This document shows, in pieces, positions 45,152 to 54,100 of a stretch of DNA of 64,000 nt. Numbering within the stretch: the stretch's first letter is position 1; each line of letters starts with the position of its first letter. Made by a program: the position numbers and the translations under genes. A model generated the notes under the pieces. That model was not told where the DNA came from. It searched no databases and saw nothing but the letters and a program-made list of their open reading frames with translations. Source of the stretch: Nitrosomonas ureae (lineage in GTDB: Bacteria; Pseudomonadota; Gammaproteobacteria; Burkholderiales; Nitrosomonadaceae); contig NZ_CP013341.1 of NCBI RefSeq assembly GCF_001455205.1, forward strand, positions 744,001 through 808,000. The letters run 5' to 3'.

Positions 45152-45766
45152 TTAGATACCGGGAGATTTTTTTTCGCCAATGCGCCCTTCCTTGCCCGCC
45201 AGTAAATTAACAATATTCGACTGATGACGCCAAATCAGTATCAGTGACATCAACAACACCGCTAATGTATTGCTTCCAAAGCCCAGCAGCACTGCAGCAT
45301 ATACCGGCGCCAACGCGGCTGCAAGCAAAGCCGCCAGCGAAGAAATGCGCCAGATCAATGCGACCAGAATCCAGGTTGCGATAGCCAACAGGCCCAACCA
45401 GAAATACAATCCCAGCAATACACCCACTGCCGTGGCCACCCCCTTTCCGCCCTGGAAACGTAGAAATACCGGGAACACATGCCCCATAAATACCGCCAGC
45501 GCAACCACCGCCATCGCTTCGTTTTCCAATCCCCAGAATGGGGCGTAAATTTGCGCCAGAATCACTGCCAGCCAACCTTTCCCGGCATCACCCAGCAGGG
45601 TAAAAATCGCCGCCGTTTTCTTGCCGCTACGCAGAACATTGGTCGCCCCAGGATTTTTTGAGCCGTACGTGCGCGGATCCGGTAATTTAAAAATCCAGCT
45701 GGATATCACGGCAAAAGAAACCGATCCCAGCAAATATGCCAACATGGCAAATATCCATAACGTCAT
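45152..45766 (-). CDS. plsY: Glycerol-3-phosphate acyltransferase PlsY
   Basis: Inner-membrane acyltransferase that makes lysophosphatidate from acyl-phosphate. Five hydrophobic helices. The family motifs are DPRTYGSKNPGATNVLRSG, AVFMGHVFPVFLRFQGGKGV and LIWRHQSNIVNLLAGKEGRI. 204 residues is standard. Located between tsaD and folB, the usual neighbourhood in proteobacteria. Confidence 0.96.
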   Translation of the reverse strand: MTLWIFAMLAYLLGSVSFAVISSWIFKLPDPRTYGSKNPGATNVLRSGKKTAAIFTLLGDAGKGWLAVILAQIYAPFWGLENEAMAVVALAVFMGHVFPVFLRFQGGKGVATAVGVLLGLYFWLGLLAIATWILVALIWRISSLAALLAAALAPVYAAVLLGFGSNTLAVLLMSLILIWRHQSNIVNLLAGKEGRIGEKKSPGI

Positions 45767-45874
45767 GTAATTAGCACCATCCGGACAAAATAGAATAGAA
45801 TCGCGTACTTGTTCACACCCGTGAAGCTTTTGATACTTCCAGAATAACTCTCGTATTTTAGCGCTTAATCACCG

Positions 45875-46270
45875 ATGGATATTATTTTTCTGCATGACTT
45901 TAAAGCCAAGACCCTGATTGGCATTTACCCCTGGGAACGCATTGTGCCGCAAACCATCCGGATCGACCTGGAAATCGCACTGCCCACCAGCCGTGCCTGT
46001 CAGTCCGATAACATTGCAGACGCATTGGATTATGCTCTGATCGTTGAGAAAATTAATGAGATTCTGGCGACCCATCATTTTTCACTGCTGGAAGCATTGG
46101 CCGAGCATATCGCTCAAACTGTTCTGACGGAATTTCAATCCCCGTGGATCAAGGTCAGTGTTGCCAAGCTGGGTATAATACGAGGGGTCAAAAAGCTGGG
46201 AGTGCGTATCGAACGGACATCCAACGCTATATCTGATATTCGTTCGCACATGAGCGTAGTTAAAAGCTAA
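45875..46270 (+). CDS. folB: Dihydroneopterin aldolase
   Basis: Converts dihydroneopterin to hydroxymethyl-dihydropterin in folate synthesis. 131 residues: IIFLHDFKAKTLIGIYPWER, DYALIVEKINEIL and SLLEALAEHIAQTVL match the family. It is divergent from plsY with about 108 bp between them. Confidence 0.94.
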   Translation: MDIIFLHDFKAKTLIGIYPWERIVPQTIRIDLEIALPTSRACQSDNIADALDYALIVEKINEILATHHFSLLEALAEHIAQTVLTEFQSPWIKVSVAKLGIIRGVKKLGVRIERTSNAISDIRSHMSVVKS

Positions 46271-46416
46271 TCAGGGCTTTAAATACGAGTTCACGCATTT
46301 CCATTTTCTTGATCTCAAAACCCTGTACTTGCAAACGCCCCGGTACAGATTTTGCCATTTATCCGTTTGCTTGACTTCAAGCAGACGTCTTCGCATCCAA
46401 ATTTGAAGGAGAAGCA

Positions 46417-46695
46417 ATGAAATATGAATTGCTGGGTGAATATCACGCCTTTATGAAACAAGCCAAGAATGCAGCGGAAAAACGCTTTGCTGTACTTCAC
46501 AATCTTGCGGAACAAATACGCAGTTTAGCCGACGATCCGACCCGAACACTTGATACGGAAACAGAAACAATAGAAAGAGCAATCGCCGAAGCCAAAGCAG
46601 CGGAATTTGAAATGACTGCCGCAATCGGTTGCGTCAATGAAACCGCAAAACTGTGCGGAAAAGAAGAAATTACAACCAGCAGTTTTAAGCGTTAA
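46417..46695 (+). CDS. Hypothetical helical protein
   Basis: 92 residues, starting MKYELLGEYHAFMKQAKNAA after AAGGAGAAGCA. Mostly charged helix (MKQAKNAAEKRFAVLHNLAE, TETIERAIAEAKAAEFE) with one Cys pair near the end (CVNETAKLC). No recognised domain, signal or membrane segment. Begins the accessory region that follows folB. Confidence 0.55.
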   Translation: MKYELLGEYHAFMKQAKNAAEKRFAVLHNLAEQIRSLADDPTRTLDTETETIERAIAEAKAAEFEMTAAIGCVNETAKLCGKEEITTSSFKR

Positions 46696-46773
46696 CGCAA
46701 GAGCACAGAATCAATCATCAGCATTGCTTTATATAATGCAATAAGCATTCCAAATTTGAACTTTAGTATGTAT

Positions 46774-47241
46774 TTATGAATATTTAGACTTAGGCAACTC
46801 AAAATGAGGCCCGTCTATAAATGCCTCTTTTCCAGCCTTCTTCCTTCGAGCAACATAGTCGATTACCATATCTTCCGGAGAATCGGGATTTTCCGTAAAA
46901 GTAATATCCCAAGCCCCACCCCATCGAATTGGAGTTCCCAATTCGATGGCGGCTATTCTTACTGCATCAGCAATTCTATAAATTGGCACCCATTCCCATC
47001 TGAGCTTCCCATTAATATAGGGAACCAAATCAACGGCGTGTCCGGTCAAATGCCGTGAATCCATTGTTTTGCTAGCACCAGAAGCAACCATTTTCTTTTG
47101 TTCTTCAACCGTTCGCAAACCATCATGAACGGAAAAATCCTGTACTGTCAGCTCAAGTGCTCTATTTACAACAGCAACCAGTTCCGGATGAACACCTTTC
47201 AACTCGCTGAGTGATTTCTCGCCAAATTTGAATTTGCTCAT
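46774..47241 (-). CDS. Endolysin-like M15 peptidase
   Basis: 155 residues from ATG at 47241 (MSKFKFGEKS), preceded by GGAG. The zinc-site pattern SRHLTGHAVDLVPY supplies His and Asp ligands, and DGPHFEL the third; FSVHDGLRTVEEQK is the substrate-side motif. This matches phage L-alanyl-D-glutamate endopeptidases, which cut peptidoglycan cross-bridges. No signal peptide, as in phage endolysins that need a holin. The next gene encodes a holin-like protein. Phage-derived, but no capsid or tail genes are near. Confidence 0.85.
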   Translation of the reverse strand: MSKFKFGEKSLSELKGVHPELVAVVNRALELTVQDFSVHDGLRTVEEQKKMVASGASKTMDSRHLTGHAVDLVPYINGKLRWEWVPIYRIADAVRIAAIELGTPIRWGGAWDITFTENPDSPEDMVIDYVARRKKAGKEAFIDGPHFELPKSKYS

Positions 47242-47286
47242 GGCAACGCTCCTAAAAAATGACAAAACTTAGTGTTTATTCACCTA

Positions 47287-47631
47287 TTACTTGCTTGAGG
47301 GCGAAGGCGCGAGAATTCCTGCTAGAGCACCAATTGCAGCTGAACCTAGGGCGGTTAGTATGTCAGGTATTTTTGCTTCACTACTATCTGAAACAAATGC
47401 AAGGCCAATCGACCCAACAACAACAGCGATACAAACAAAGCCCAATGAACCAACAACCATTCGATATATCCATGTATCTGGGACATAAGCCGGTACCTGT
47501 TGAGTTGATTGCTCAGCCAATTTTTTTAAGGTTTCTTCTGGGTGCGCTTTTAGTTGATCCATTACGCCCGGGGTTTCAATTGCTGTGTTTACCAGAACAT
47601 CTGCTGATCTTGGCTTTTGGTTTTCAGGCAT
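47287..47631 (-). CDS. Two-helix membrane protein, holin-like
   Basis: 114 residues with a polar N-terminal half and two hydrophobic segments (MVVGSLGFVCIAVVVGSIGL at 58-77 and ILTALGSAAIGALAGILA near 91-108), a short turn between, and a charged C-terminus. GGAG lies upstream of ATG. No family recognised. Position directly upstream of an endolysin-like peptidase, in the same direction, makes a holin or holin-like role plausible; the long N-terminal soluble part is unusual for a small holin. Confidence 0.5.
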   Translation of the reverse strand: MPENQKPRSADVLVNTAIETPGVMDQLKAHPEETLKKLAEQSTQQVPAYVPDTWIYRMVVGSLGFVCIAVVVGSIGLAFVSDSSEAKIPDILTALGSAAIGALAGILAPSPSSK

Positions 47632-47750
47632 ATTAATATCTCCATTTCTTTAATAAACTTAACGATTACGCTGTAAGGCACTCACCGCTTGCGATGTAAC
47701 ACTTCTCTTCAGCACCTATCCCCCGCGACAAGACCACAGGAAATTACAAA

Positions 47751-48032
47751 TTAACGATAAAAATCTATGGTTGTAAATTGGTTATTAATCACAAGAACAT
47801 CCGTTAAAACTTTTTCACTTGTGCCTGTAGGTTTCGGATCATTTGCTTTGACTAAAACAATATCATTGGGTATCTCTGCAAGTTCCTCGAATTTAAGAAT
47901 ATTAATCGGTTGATTACTTTTATCGGTGGAAGCTACACAATCAACGAGTTTTAAAGCCCCTGCTTCTTGAAAACGTATTTGTGTTTGAATTTCTCCCAGG
48001 CTTAAATTGCCTTGATAACCAAATATTTTCAT
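47751..48032 (-). CDS. Hypothetical 93-residue protein
   Basis: Starts MKIFGYQGNLSLGEIQTQIR with AAGGAG upstream. Soluble, rich in beta-type residues, no cysteine cluster or membrane segment. Function unknown. Sits between the holin-like gene and the lipoprotein gene of the same accessory island. Confidence 0.5.
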   Translation of the reverse strand: MKIFGYQGNLSLGEIQTQIRFQEAGALKLVDCVASTDKSNQPINILKFEELAEIPNDIVLVKANDPKPTGTSEKVLTDVLVINNQFTTIDFYR

Positions 48033-48075
48033 AACAATTCTCCTTGCTCCTTTAAGTTACAATTTTTTAAACTTA

Positions 48076-49020
48076 CTACGGATTGGATATTAAACCGACT
48101 TCGCTAGATATTAATTGAAATTCTTTAAGATCATAGGCGGCCGTTTCAGACTTGCTTCCAACTTCTCTGATGCAATCAAGCAATGTCTCGCGCTCATTTG
48201 ATGATACAGAGTCAAGTTTCTTGCAAGCAGGTAAATGAGAAAGTCTTTGAGATAATGGATTAAGCATTCTTTTTTCCTTCTCACGATCTTGATTGGATAA
48301 GATAGCTTGTGTTAGTTTTTTCTTGAGTACTACATCGTCGTTCGTGGCAATATTTTTGATTATTACAATTTCTGCTTCCATTTGCTTCTCAATAGCGCCA
48401 GCATTTTTCTTGATCGAATTGATTGCATTCTGCAGAGTTCCAGCATTGTAATAATCGATTAAGTCATGAACCGCCGCTTCCCATGGATAATCAGATATAT
48501 TTTGTTCCATTCTCTTGAGAGTTTGGCTTTTTATAACTGATCGATCGGCATTCATTTGCATAACGAGTGCCGGTACTGTCGATTCATAAATGAAATTTTT
48601 ATCGAATGCTAAGCTGGTACCTGAAATACCGGCGGATAGTGCGGCCAGTAGTGTTTTTAAACCTGCGCCACCAACAGCTGTTCCTGCAAGATTTAACGAC
48701 AATTGAATAAACTCTGATGCCATTGTTTTAGAGCGATGCTCAAAACCAGACTCGTTAACAAATTCCTGATAGCGTAGATCGATCAATATAAACGCTGAAT
48801 TTATTCGACCATCCCTTGTTTCTTTTGTGATTGATCTTTTCTTCTCTTCTTTAGTATCTGGATCAATATATACATCATTAATATTATTAAGATTCTTCTC
48901 AATATTTTCTGCAACTGTCTTTACATCAATAGGTGCATTGGGGGTTCCTTTTAAAAGAGCACATCCAGATAAGATGGCTATGAAGAATGTAACTAAAAGG
49001 AATTTTGATATTAAACGCAT
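48076..49020 (-). CDS. Lipoprotein with duplicated C-terminal domain
   Basis: 314 residues from ATG at 49020 (MRLISKFLLV), with a lipobox ending LSGC, so predicted lipid-anchored. An internal hydrophobic stretch (LSLNLAGTAVGGAGLKTLLA) looks membrane-active. The last 90 residues (from about DVVLKKKLTQAILSNQDREK) recur in the 50275-51000 gene with near-identical DNA. No known domain. The shared end may be the functional or binding part, with different N-termini. Confidence 0.6.
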   Translation of the reverse strand: MRLISKFLLVTFFIAILSGCALLKGTPNAPIDVKTVAENIEKNLNNINDVYIDPDTKEEKKRSITKETRDGRINSAFILIDLRYQEFVNESGFEHRSKTMASEFIQLSLNLAGTAVGGAGLKTLLAALSAGISGTSLAFDKNFIYESTVPALVMQMNADRSVIKSQTLKRMEQNISDYPWEAAVHDLIDYYNAGTLQNAINSIKKNAGAIEKQMEAEIVIIKNIATNDDVVLKKKLTQAILSNQDREKEKRMLNPLSQRLSHLPACKKLDSVSSNERETLLDCIREVGSKSETAAYDLKEFQLISSEVGLISNP

Positions 49021-49137
49021 GGTAATCCTCAATTATTGTTAAATGGAAAATCTCTCCATCAATAATATTGCTATGTAATGTTAAGATGATAGTACTAGCA
49101 GGAAATACAAATTGACCGTTCTCTACTAGCTAAATTT

Positions 49138-49941
49138 TTATACCTTGTTAACCATCAGAATAATGTTGTTTTCATTCTCGTCATCAATATAGCCATTGGG
49201 TGTTTTTGCATACCGGCTAATGCTGACGGAGTGCTTGACGTTGCCACCGATGGTGAGCACAAAATCCGGATGAATACTGACAATGATGTCGCAATGACTG
49301 GAAAAATTGCGGCCTACTTCAGCATCGTCAAAATCAGATTGCTCCTCACGCCATTTTCCAACAATGTCGCCAATCTCTGGTTTTTTCTGGAATAATCGGA
49401 ATCCCCAGAAGGGTGCATTGATGTCCGCCACTTTTTGTTTTTTTATTGAATCGTGCATGTAGTCTGAATGCCTCCCCGAAAATTTGAAGTTGTTATACTT
49501 CTGGAAACTTTTGCCTGCATTACGAACCATGAATGAAATAGCAGCAGCCGACCAAGGGTTCTCATCTTGCCCATCTAGATGGTCTTTTCCAATCGCTTTC
49601 CACATTTCACCCACAAATCTAAAATAAGGATCAATATGATCTTTTGCTTGACCTTGCTCGAAACGCAACCATTCCTTAATAGCTTCCACAACTAAAGCTT
49701 CACGGCTATTTGAAACCGGCTCCCTCAGGGTAAGTAGTTCGTTAATTTCTGCTTTTACTACGCCTTGCTTGGTTATACCGTCGATCTCCACCGCTATTTC
49801 CACCCATCCCGATTTAGTGGCTGGACCAATTTCCGTAACCGACTGACCTAAATGCAAAATATCAATTCTATTAGCAAGGGAGGATGTATCGGGTGTAGAA
49901 CGAAAATTCAGAGCTTCAATACTGATCAATTTTCTAGCCAT
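49138..49941 (-). CDS. SH3-like plus DUF2272 protein
   Basis: 267 residues, start MARKLISIEALNF at 49941 chosen after AAGGA. The N-terminus (LNFRSTPDTSSLANR, LHLGQSVTEIG) is a bacterial SH3-like domain that binds cell wall. The C-terminal part has NPWSAAAISFMVRNAGK, then GRHSDYMHDSIK and SSHCDIIVSI, matching DUF2272, a NlpC/P60-like fold with Cys/His. No signal peptide. Likely acts on peptidoglycan or recognises it; activity unproven. Confidence 0.7.
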   Translation of the reverse strand: MARKLISIEALNFRSTPDTSSLANRIDILHLGQSVTEIGPATKSGWVEIAVEIDGITKQGVVKAEINELLTLREPVSNSREALVVEAIKEWLRFEQGQAKDHIDPYFRFVGEMWKAIGKDHLDGQDENPWSAAAISFMVRNAGKSFQKYNNFKFSGRHSDYMHDSIKKQKVADINAPFWGFRLFQKKPEIGDIVGKWREEQSDFDDAEVGRNFSSHCDIIVSIHPDFVLTIGGNVKHSVSISRYAKTPNGYIDDENENNIILMVNKV

Positions 49942-50274
49942 GAGAAATTTTCCTTGCTTCAAATATAATTGTTGAAGGTGAGTACATCAAGTTAAATTCA
50001 TTAGATTAGTTGCTTGCTTTAATCAAAATAGCTCAATATTCTTACGACTCTGTTTTTATTAAATAAAACAATGAAGCAACGCCCTATCTTATTTAAAATT
50101 ATTGAGTTACATTACAGCACAGCTTTTAGAGCTATGCTGTGATTTTTGTCACAATTGCTTCAAGTTTGTAGTGTTCGAGCGAAGTTCTGGAATTGCTAAT
50201 ACAATTCGATGAGGAGATTTTTCTGTGAGAGTTTTGTATTTATACTTTTAGGAAAGACTTCATATTAGTAAAGT
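49942..50274. other. Intergenic region with a hairpin
   Basis: About 330 AT-rich bases. A CACAGC/GCTGTG hairpin (50118-50141) is followed by ATTTTTG on the plus strand. No gene supported. Confidence 0.35.
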
Positions 50275-51000
50275 TTATGGAGATATTAAACCGGCCTCAC
50301 TAGATATTAATTGAAATTCTTTAAGATCATAGGCGGCCGTTTCTGATCTGCTTCCAATTTCTCTGATGCAATCAAGCAATGCCTCCTTCTTATTTGATGA
50401 TATAGAGTCAAGTTTCTTGCATGCAGGTAAATGGGAAAGTCTTTGAGATAATGATTGGAACATTCTTTTTTCCTTCTCACTATCTCGATTTAATATAATA
50501 GCTTGCACTAGTTTTTTCTTGAGTAATACATCGTCATTGCTCTTAAAGGGCTCTAGCTGGGATAGATAGTTGCGTATTTGGGTTTCTAAAATTAAGCGAT
50601 CGATATCAGAAATTGTTTCATGTAACTGCTCTTTTAATACGTCAACCTTTTTTTCAGTTTCTTCATTCAACTCTTCTAGGTATTTCGCGTACTCTTCCCA
50701 TCGAGATCTTTGCTTTTCATCAAGGGTTACAAAAGCGAAATAGTGCGCAAGCCTTCGCCTTGGTTCCATATCAGCGTCCATGGCAACTTCAACGAATTTG
50801 GAAATAAATTCCCGATGGCCATCGTCGAATTCCTGCAAATTTTTATCGGTATTCTGAATAAATAGTAAGGAAGTGCCAAATACCGATGCCAGAAATGTTC
50901 CCAAAGCGGTACTAATCAACTGATAGCGATTTGCTGATTTTGATTTCTCTAAATCGGCTTTTAGCTTTGCAATTTCAATTTCATGCTCTATCTCGTTCAT
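50275..51000 (-). CDS. Membrane-anchored coiled-coil protein sharing the duplicated C-terminal domain
   Basis: 241 residues, MNEIEHEIEIAKLKADLEKS then a hydrophobic segment (LISTALGTFLASVFGTSLLF), then a long charged helix (EEYAKYLEELNEETEKKVDV). The C-terminal 85 residues duplicate those of the 48076 lipoprotein at about 85-90 % DNA identity by eye. No lipobox, so it is a transmembrane rather than lipid-anchored variant. Function unknown. Confidence 0.6.
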   Translation of the reverse strand: MNEIEHEIEIAKLKADLEKSKSANRYQLISTALGTFLASVFGTSLLFIQNTDKNLQEFDDGHREFISKFVEVAMDADMEPRRRLAHYFAFVTLDEKQRSRWEEYAKYLEELNEETEKKVDVLKEQLHETISDIDRLILETQIRNYLSQLEPFKSNDDVLLKKKLVQAIILNRDSEKEKRMFQSLSQRLSHLPACKKLDSISSNKKEALLDCIREIGSRSETAAYDLKEFQLISSEAGLISP

Positions 51001-51189
51001 TGTTTTATAGATTCTTGCAAAGAATAGCTAAGTATTTGTTAGTTCAAAGTCAAATATTGATTTTACTATTTTATGAGATTAACCGAATCTGGGTAAATCA
51101 GAAGGTTATACTGTCAAAATTGATATTATGAACTATTAAGAAAAAATTAGGGCAAAACGCTCCTGTCAGCAAAGTTATTTAGCCACAAA

Positions 51190-54100
51190 TTACGCTTTAT
51201 TTCTCACCAACTCGGACAAGTGATTTAACAATTCCTCTTCTTTATAAGGTTTACCTAGAAATATATCAACGCCTAAATCCTTGGCAATCTTGCGATGCTT
51301 CTCTGCGGTTCGTGAAGAAATGATGATCATCGGGATATGAGCTGTTGCCGGGTTTGCACGTATCTTTTCGATCAATTCAAAGCCGTTCATTTTAGGCATT
51401 TCCAAGTCAATCAGCATGACATCAGGGATGATTTCCTGAAGACTTTCGATCGCTTCGATGCCGTTTTTCGCAATCACTACATTGCAACCCTCACGTTCCA
51501 GAAGACGGCAGGTTACTTTACGCACGGTCAATGAATCGTCCACTACCATGATGGTGGACGTTTTGACGGATTTCTTTTGTGTGACGACAGTTAATTGAGG
51601 CAGCGGTGTGCTGAGCATTTTTTGTACATCACTGCGTTGCATCAATTTGACCGGATTCAGGATCAGAATGATTTCGCCGTCGCCGGTGATGGTGGCACCT
51701 TCGATGCCGGGTGCATGAGCGAGTTGCGAGCCGGTATTCTTGATCACCACCTCGGTATCGCCTAGAAATTCATCAGCCTGAATCGCCAGATATTGGGTAC
51801 CGCTATGCAGAAATAACACGGGGTTGTGCCGGGCAATTTCCGGCTTGCGATCGGATTCGCCCAATACATGCGCCAGGTGGGAAAACGGATATTTTTTTCC
51901 GTTAAATTCAACACAATGATCCTGATAGACTTTCTTTAATTCGTCCGGGTCAAATTCCCGATGATGCTCCACAATGAAAGCCGGTATCGCATAGGTTTGT
52001 TTTCCCGCGCGAATCATGAATGTCTGCGCCACCGACAGCGTAAGCGGCAGAGACATCGTGAAACTTGTGCCCTGATGAGGGGTGGAATGGACGCTGATGC
52101 GACCACTCAACATCAAGATTTCATTCCGCACGACATCCAATCCAATGCCACGACCGGCAATTCCGGTGATGGAATCGGTAGTTGACAGACCTTGTGCAAA
52201 AATCAACGACGTGATCGCAGCGTCGTCCAGAGCCTCCTTTTCCCGGATCAATCCAAGCCGTTGTCCTTCCTCCCGGATACGCGACAGGTTCAAGCCACCG
52301 CCATCATCGCTGAGCGTGATAATCACTTCATTGCCTTCCTGGCGCAATTGCAGGGTTATTTTCCCGGTTTCGGGCTTAGCCATCTGTTGTCTTTGTGCCG
52401 GCTCTTCGATGCCATGCGCAATGGCATTGCGTAGCAGATGTTCGAGCGGAGGGTTAATTTTTTCCAATACATTGCGATCTATCTCAACTTCCGCGCCAAG
52501 AATTTCCAAATGAACTCTTTTTCCCATATCCTCAGAAACTTGCCTGACAATGCGGTAATAACGCTCGGCATAATTGCTAAACGGTAGGGTACGGATTTGC
52601 AGCAAGGATTGCTGCAACCGGCGGTTGATGATGGATTGCTGCGCAACCGATTCTTCAGCGGCATGATGGGTTGTGCGTAGACTCTTTTGCACGGTAATTA
52701 TGTCATCAACACTTTCTGCCATCAGTCGCGTCAATTCCTGCAAGCGGGAAAAACGATCGAATTCGAGAGGATCGAATACATGTTGATTTTCATGTTGTTG
52801 CGCAAGGTGGGATTGCATTTGTGATTCCGCCTGAATTTCCACCTCGCGCAACTGATCATGCAGGCGGTGGGTGCTTTCGGCAAGATCCTGCAAAGACTGC
52901 TTGAAACTGTTCAGTTGCGCTTCAACTCCGGATCGCAGAATGCTGGCTTCGCCGGAATCATTCATCAGCCGGTCAATAAGCTCGGAATTGATGCGTAAAA
53001 TGGCCTTGGATTGAAGCAGATCAGTTTTCTCGGGTGAAGCCTGATCTTGCTCTGATGAATCCGCTGCACTAGCGATATCGACTGGTTCCGAAACCGCTGG
53101 AGCGTTCATACTTTGCAGCTGTTCAATCTGACTGCTGATGATATCAAACTCATTTTCAAGCTGATCCAATGCAGAGTCCGATATGTTACGCTCACGGAAA
53201 GCCACTTCGACATGACTTTCCATGGCATGAATCGAATCGCCCAGCAATACCGCTCCCGCCATGCGGGCGCTTCCCTTCAGGGTATGCAGCAGCCGTAGCA
53301 TCGCGCGGTGAATATCGTCATCCCCCGGCAACATGCGCCAAGCGCGCAATTTGCTACCGATTTGCGGAATAATGTCATACGTTTCTTCAAGAAATGCCTG
53401 AAACAGTTCCGGGTCGATTTTCCCGGCAGCATCGGAAAACGCAGCATATCCCGCTGATGCGGGGCGAGGCGATGATTCCGGTAATGCCGCCAATTCTTCG
53501 GATTTTACTGTGGGTTCATCGGCATCGACAGCAGCGCTCATAGCTCCGGCATTTGTCTGTTGAACCAGCAATTCTTTTGCTGCCAGCAACAATGCCTTTG
53601 CGTCAACATGAACCGCACCCTGTGCGCGCAAATCCCTGCACCATCCGGCATAAGCCTGGTGCGTACGGATAATCAAATCTGTTAATTGATCGGTAACCGG
53701 TCTTTGCTCATCCAGCCAATGATTCAGCACTTGCTCCAGATTCCATGCGACATCGCTCATTTCCTCCAGCTTGACCATGCGACCGCTGCCTTTCAGTGTA
53801 TGAAACTCACGCCGCAAGCTGGAAAGTGCATCGCGATCGGCGGGATCGGCGCAAAATCGCTGTAAATCACGGGTCATTTCTGCCAATACCTGATCCGCTT
53901 CTTCCAGAAAAATCTCGAGCAACTCCGAATCCATATCCGTGTTTGTTGTTTCAGTACGCACTGTTTCCGGTTTAACTTTGTTAGCGTGCAAAGTTTCATT
54001 TTCCGGATTTGGCGGCAAAGCATCTTTTTGTATCGCTGTCATTTGAAACAATGCAAGCGCTTCCTCGATTATCTGAATACAATCGGGTTGCCCGCTCCTG

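Noticed and set aside
46774..51000. A prophage.
   Set aside because: No integrase, terminase, capsid or tail genes and no attachment repeats; only lysis-like and cell-wall-acting genes.
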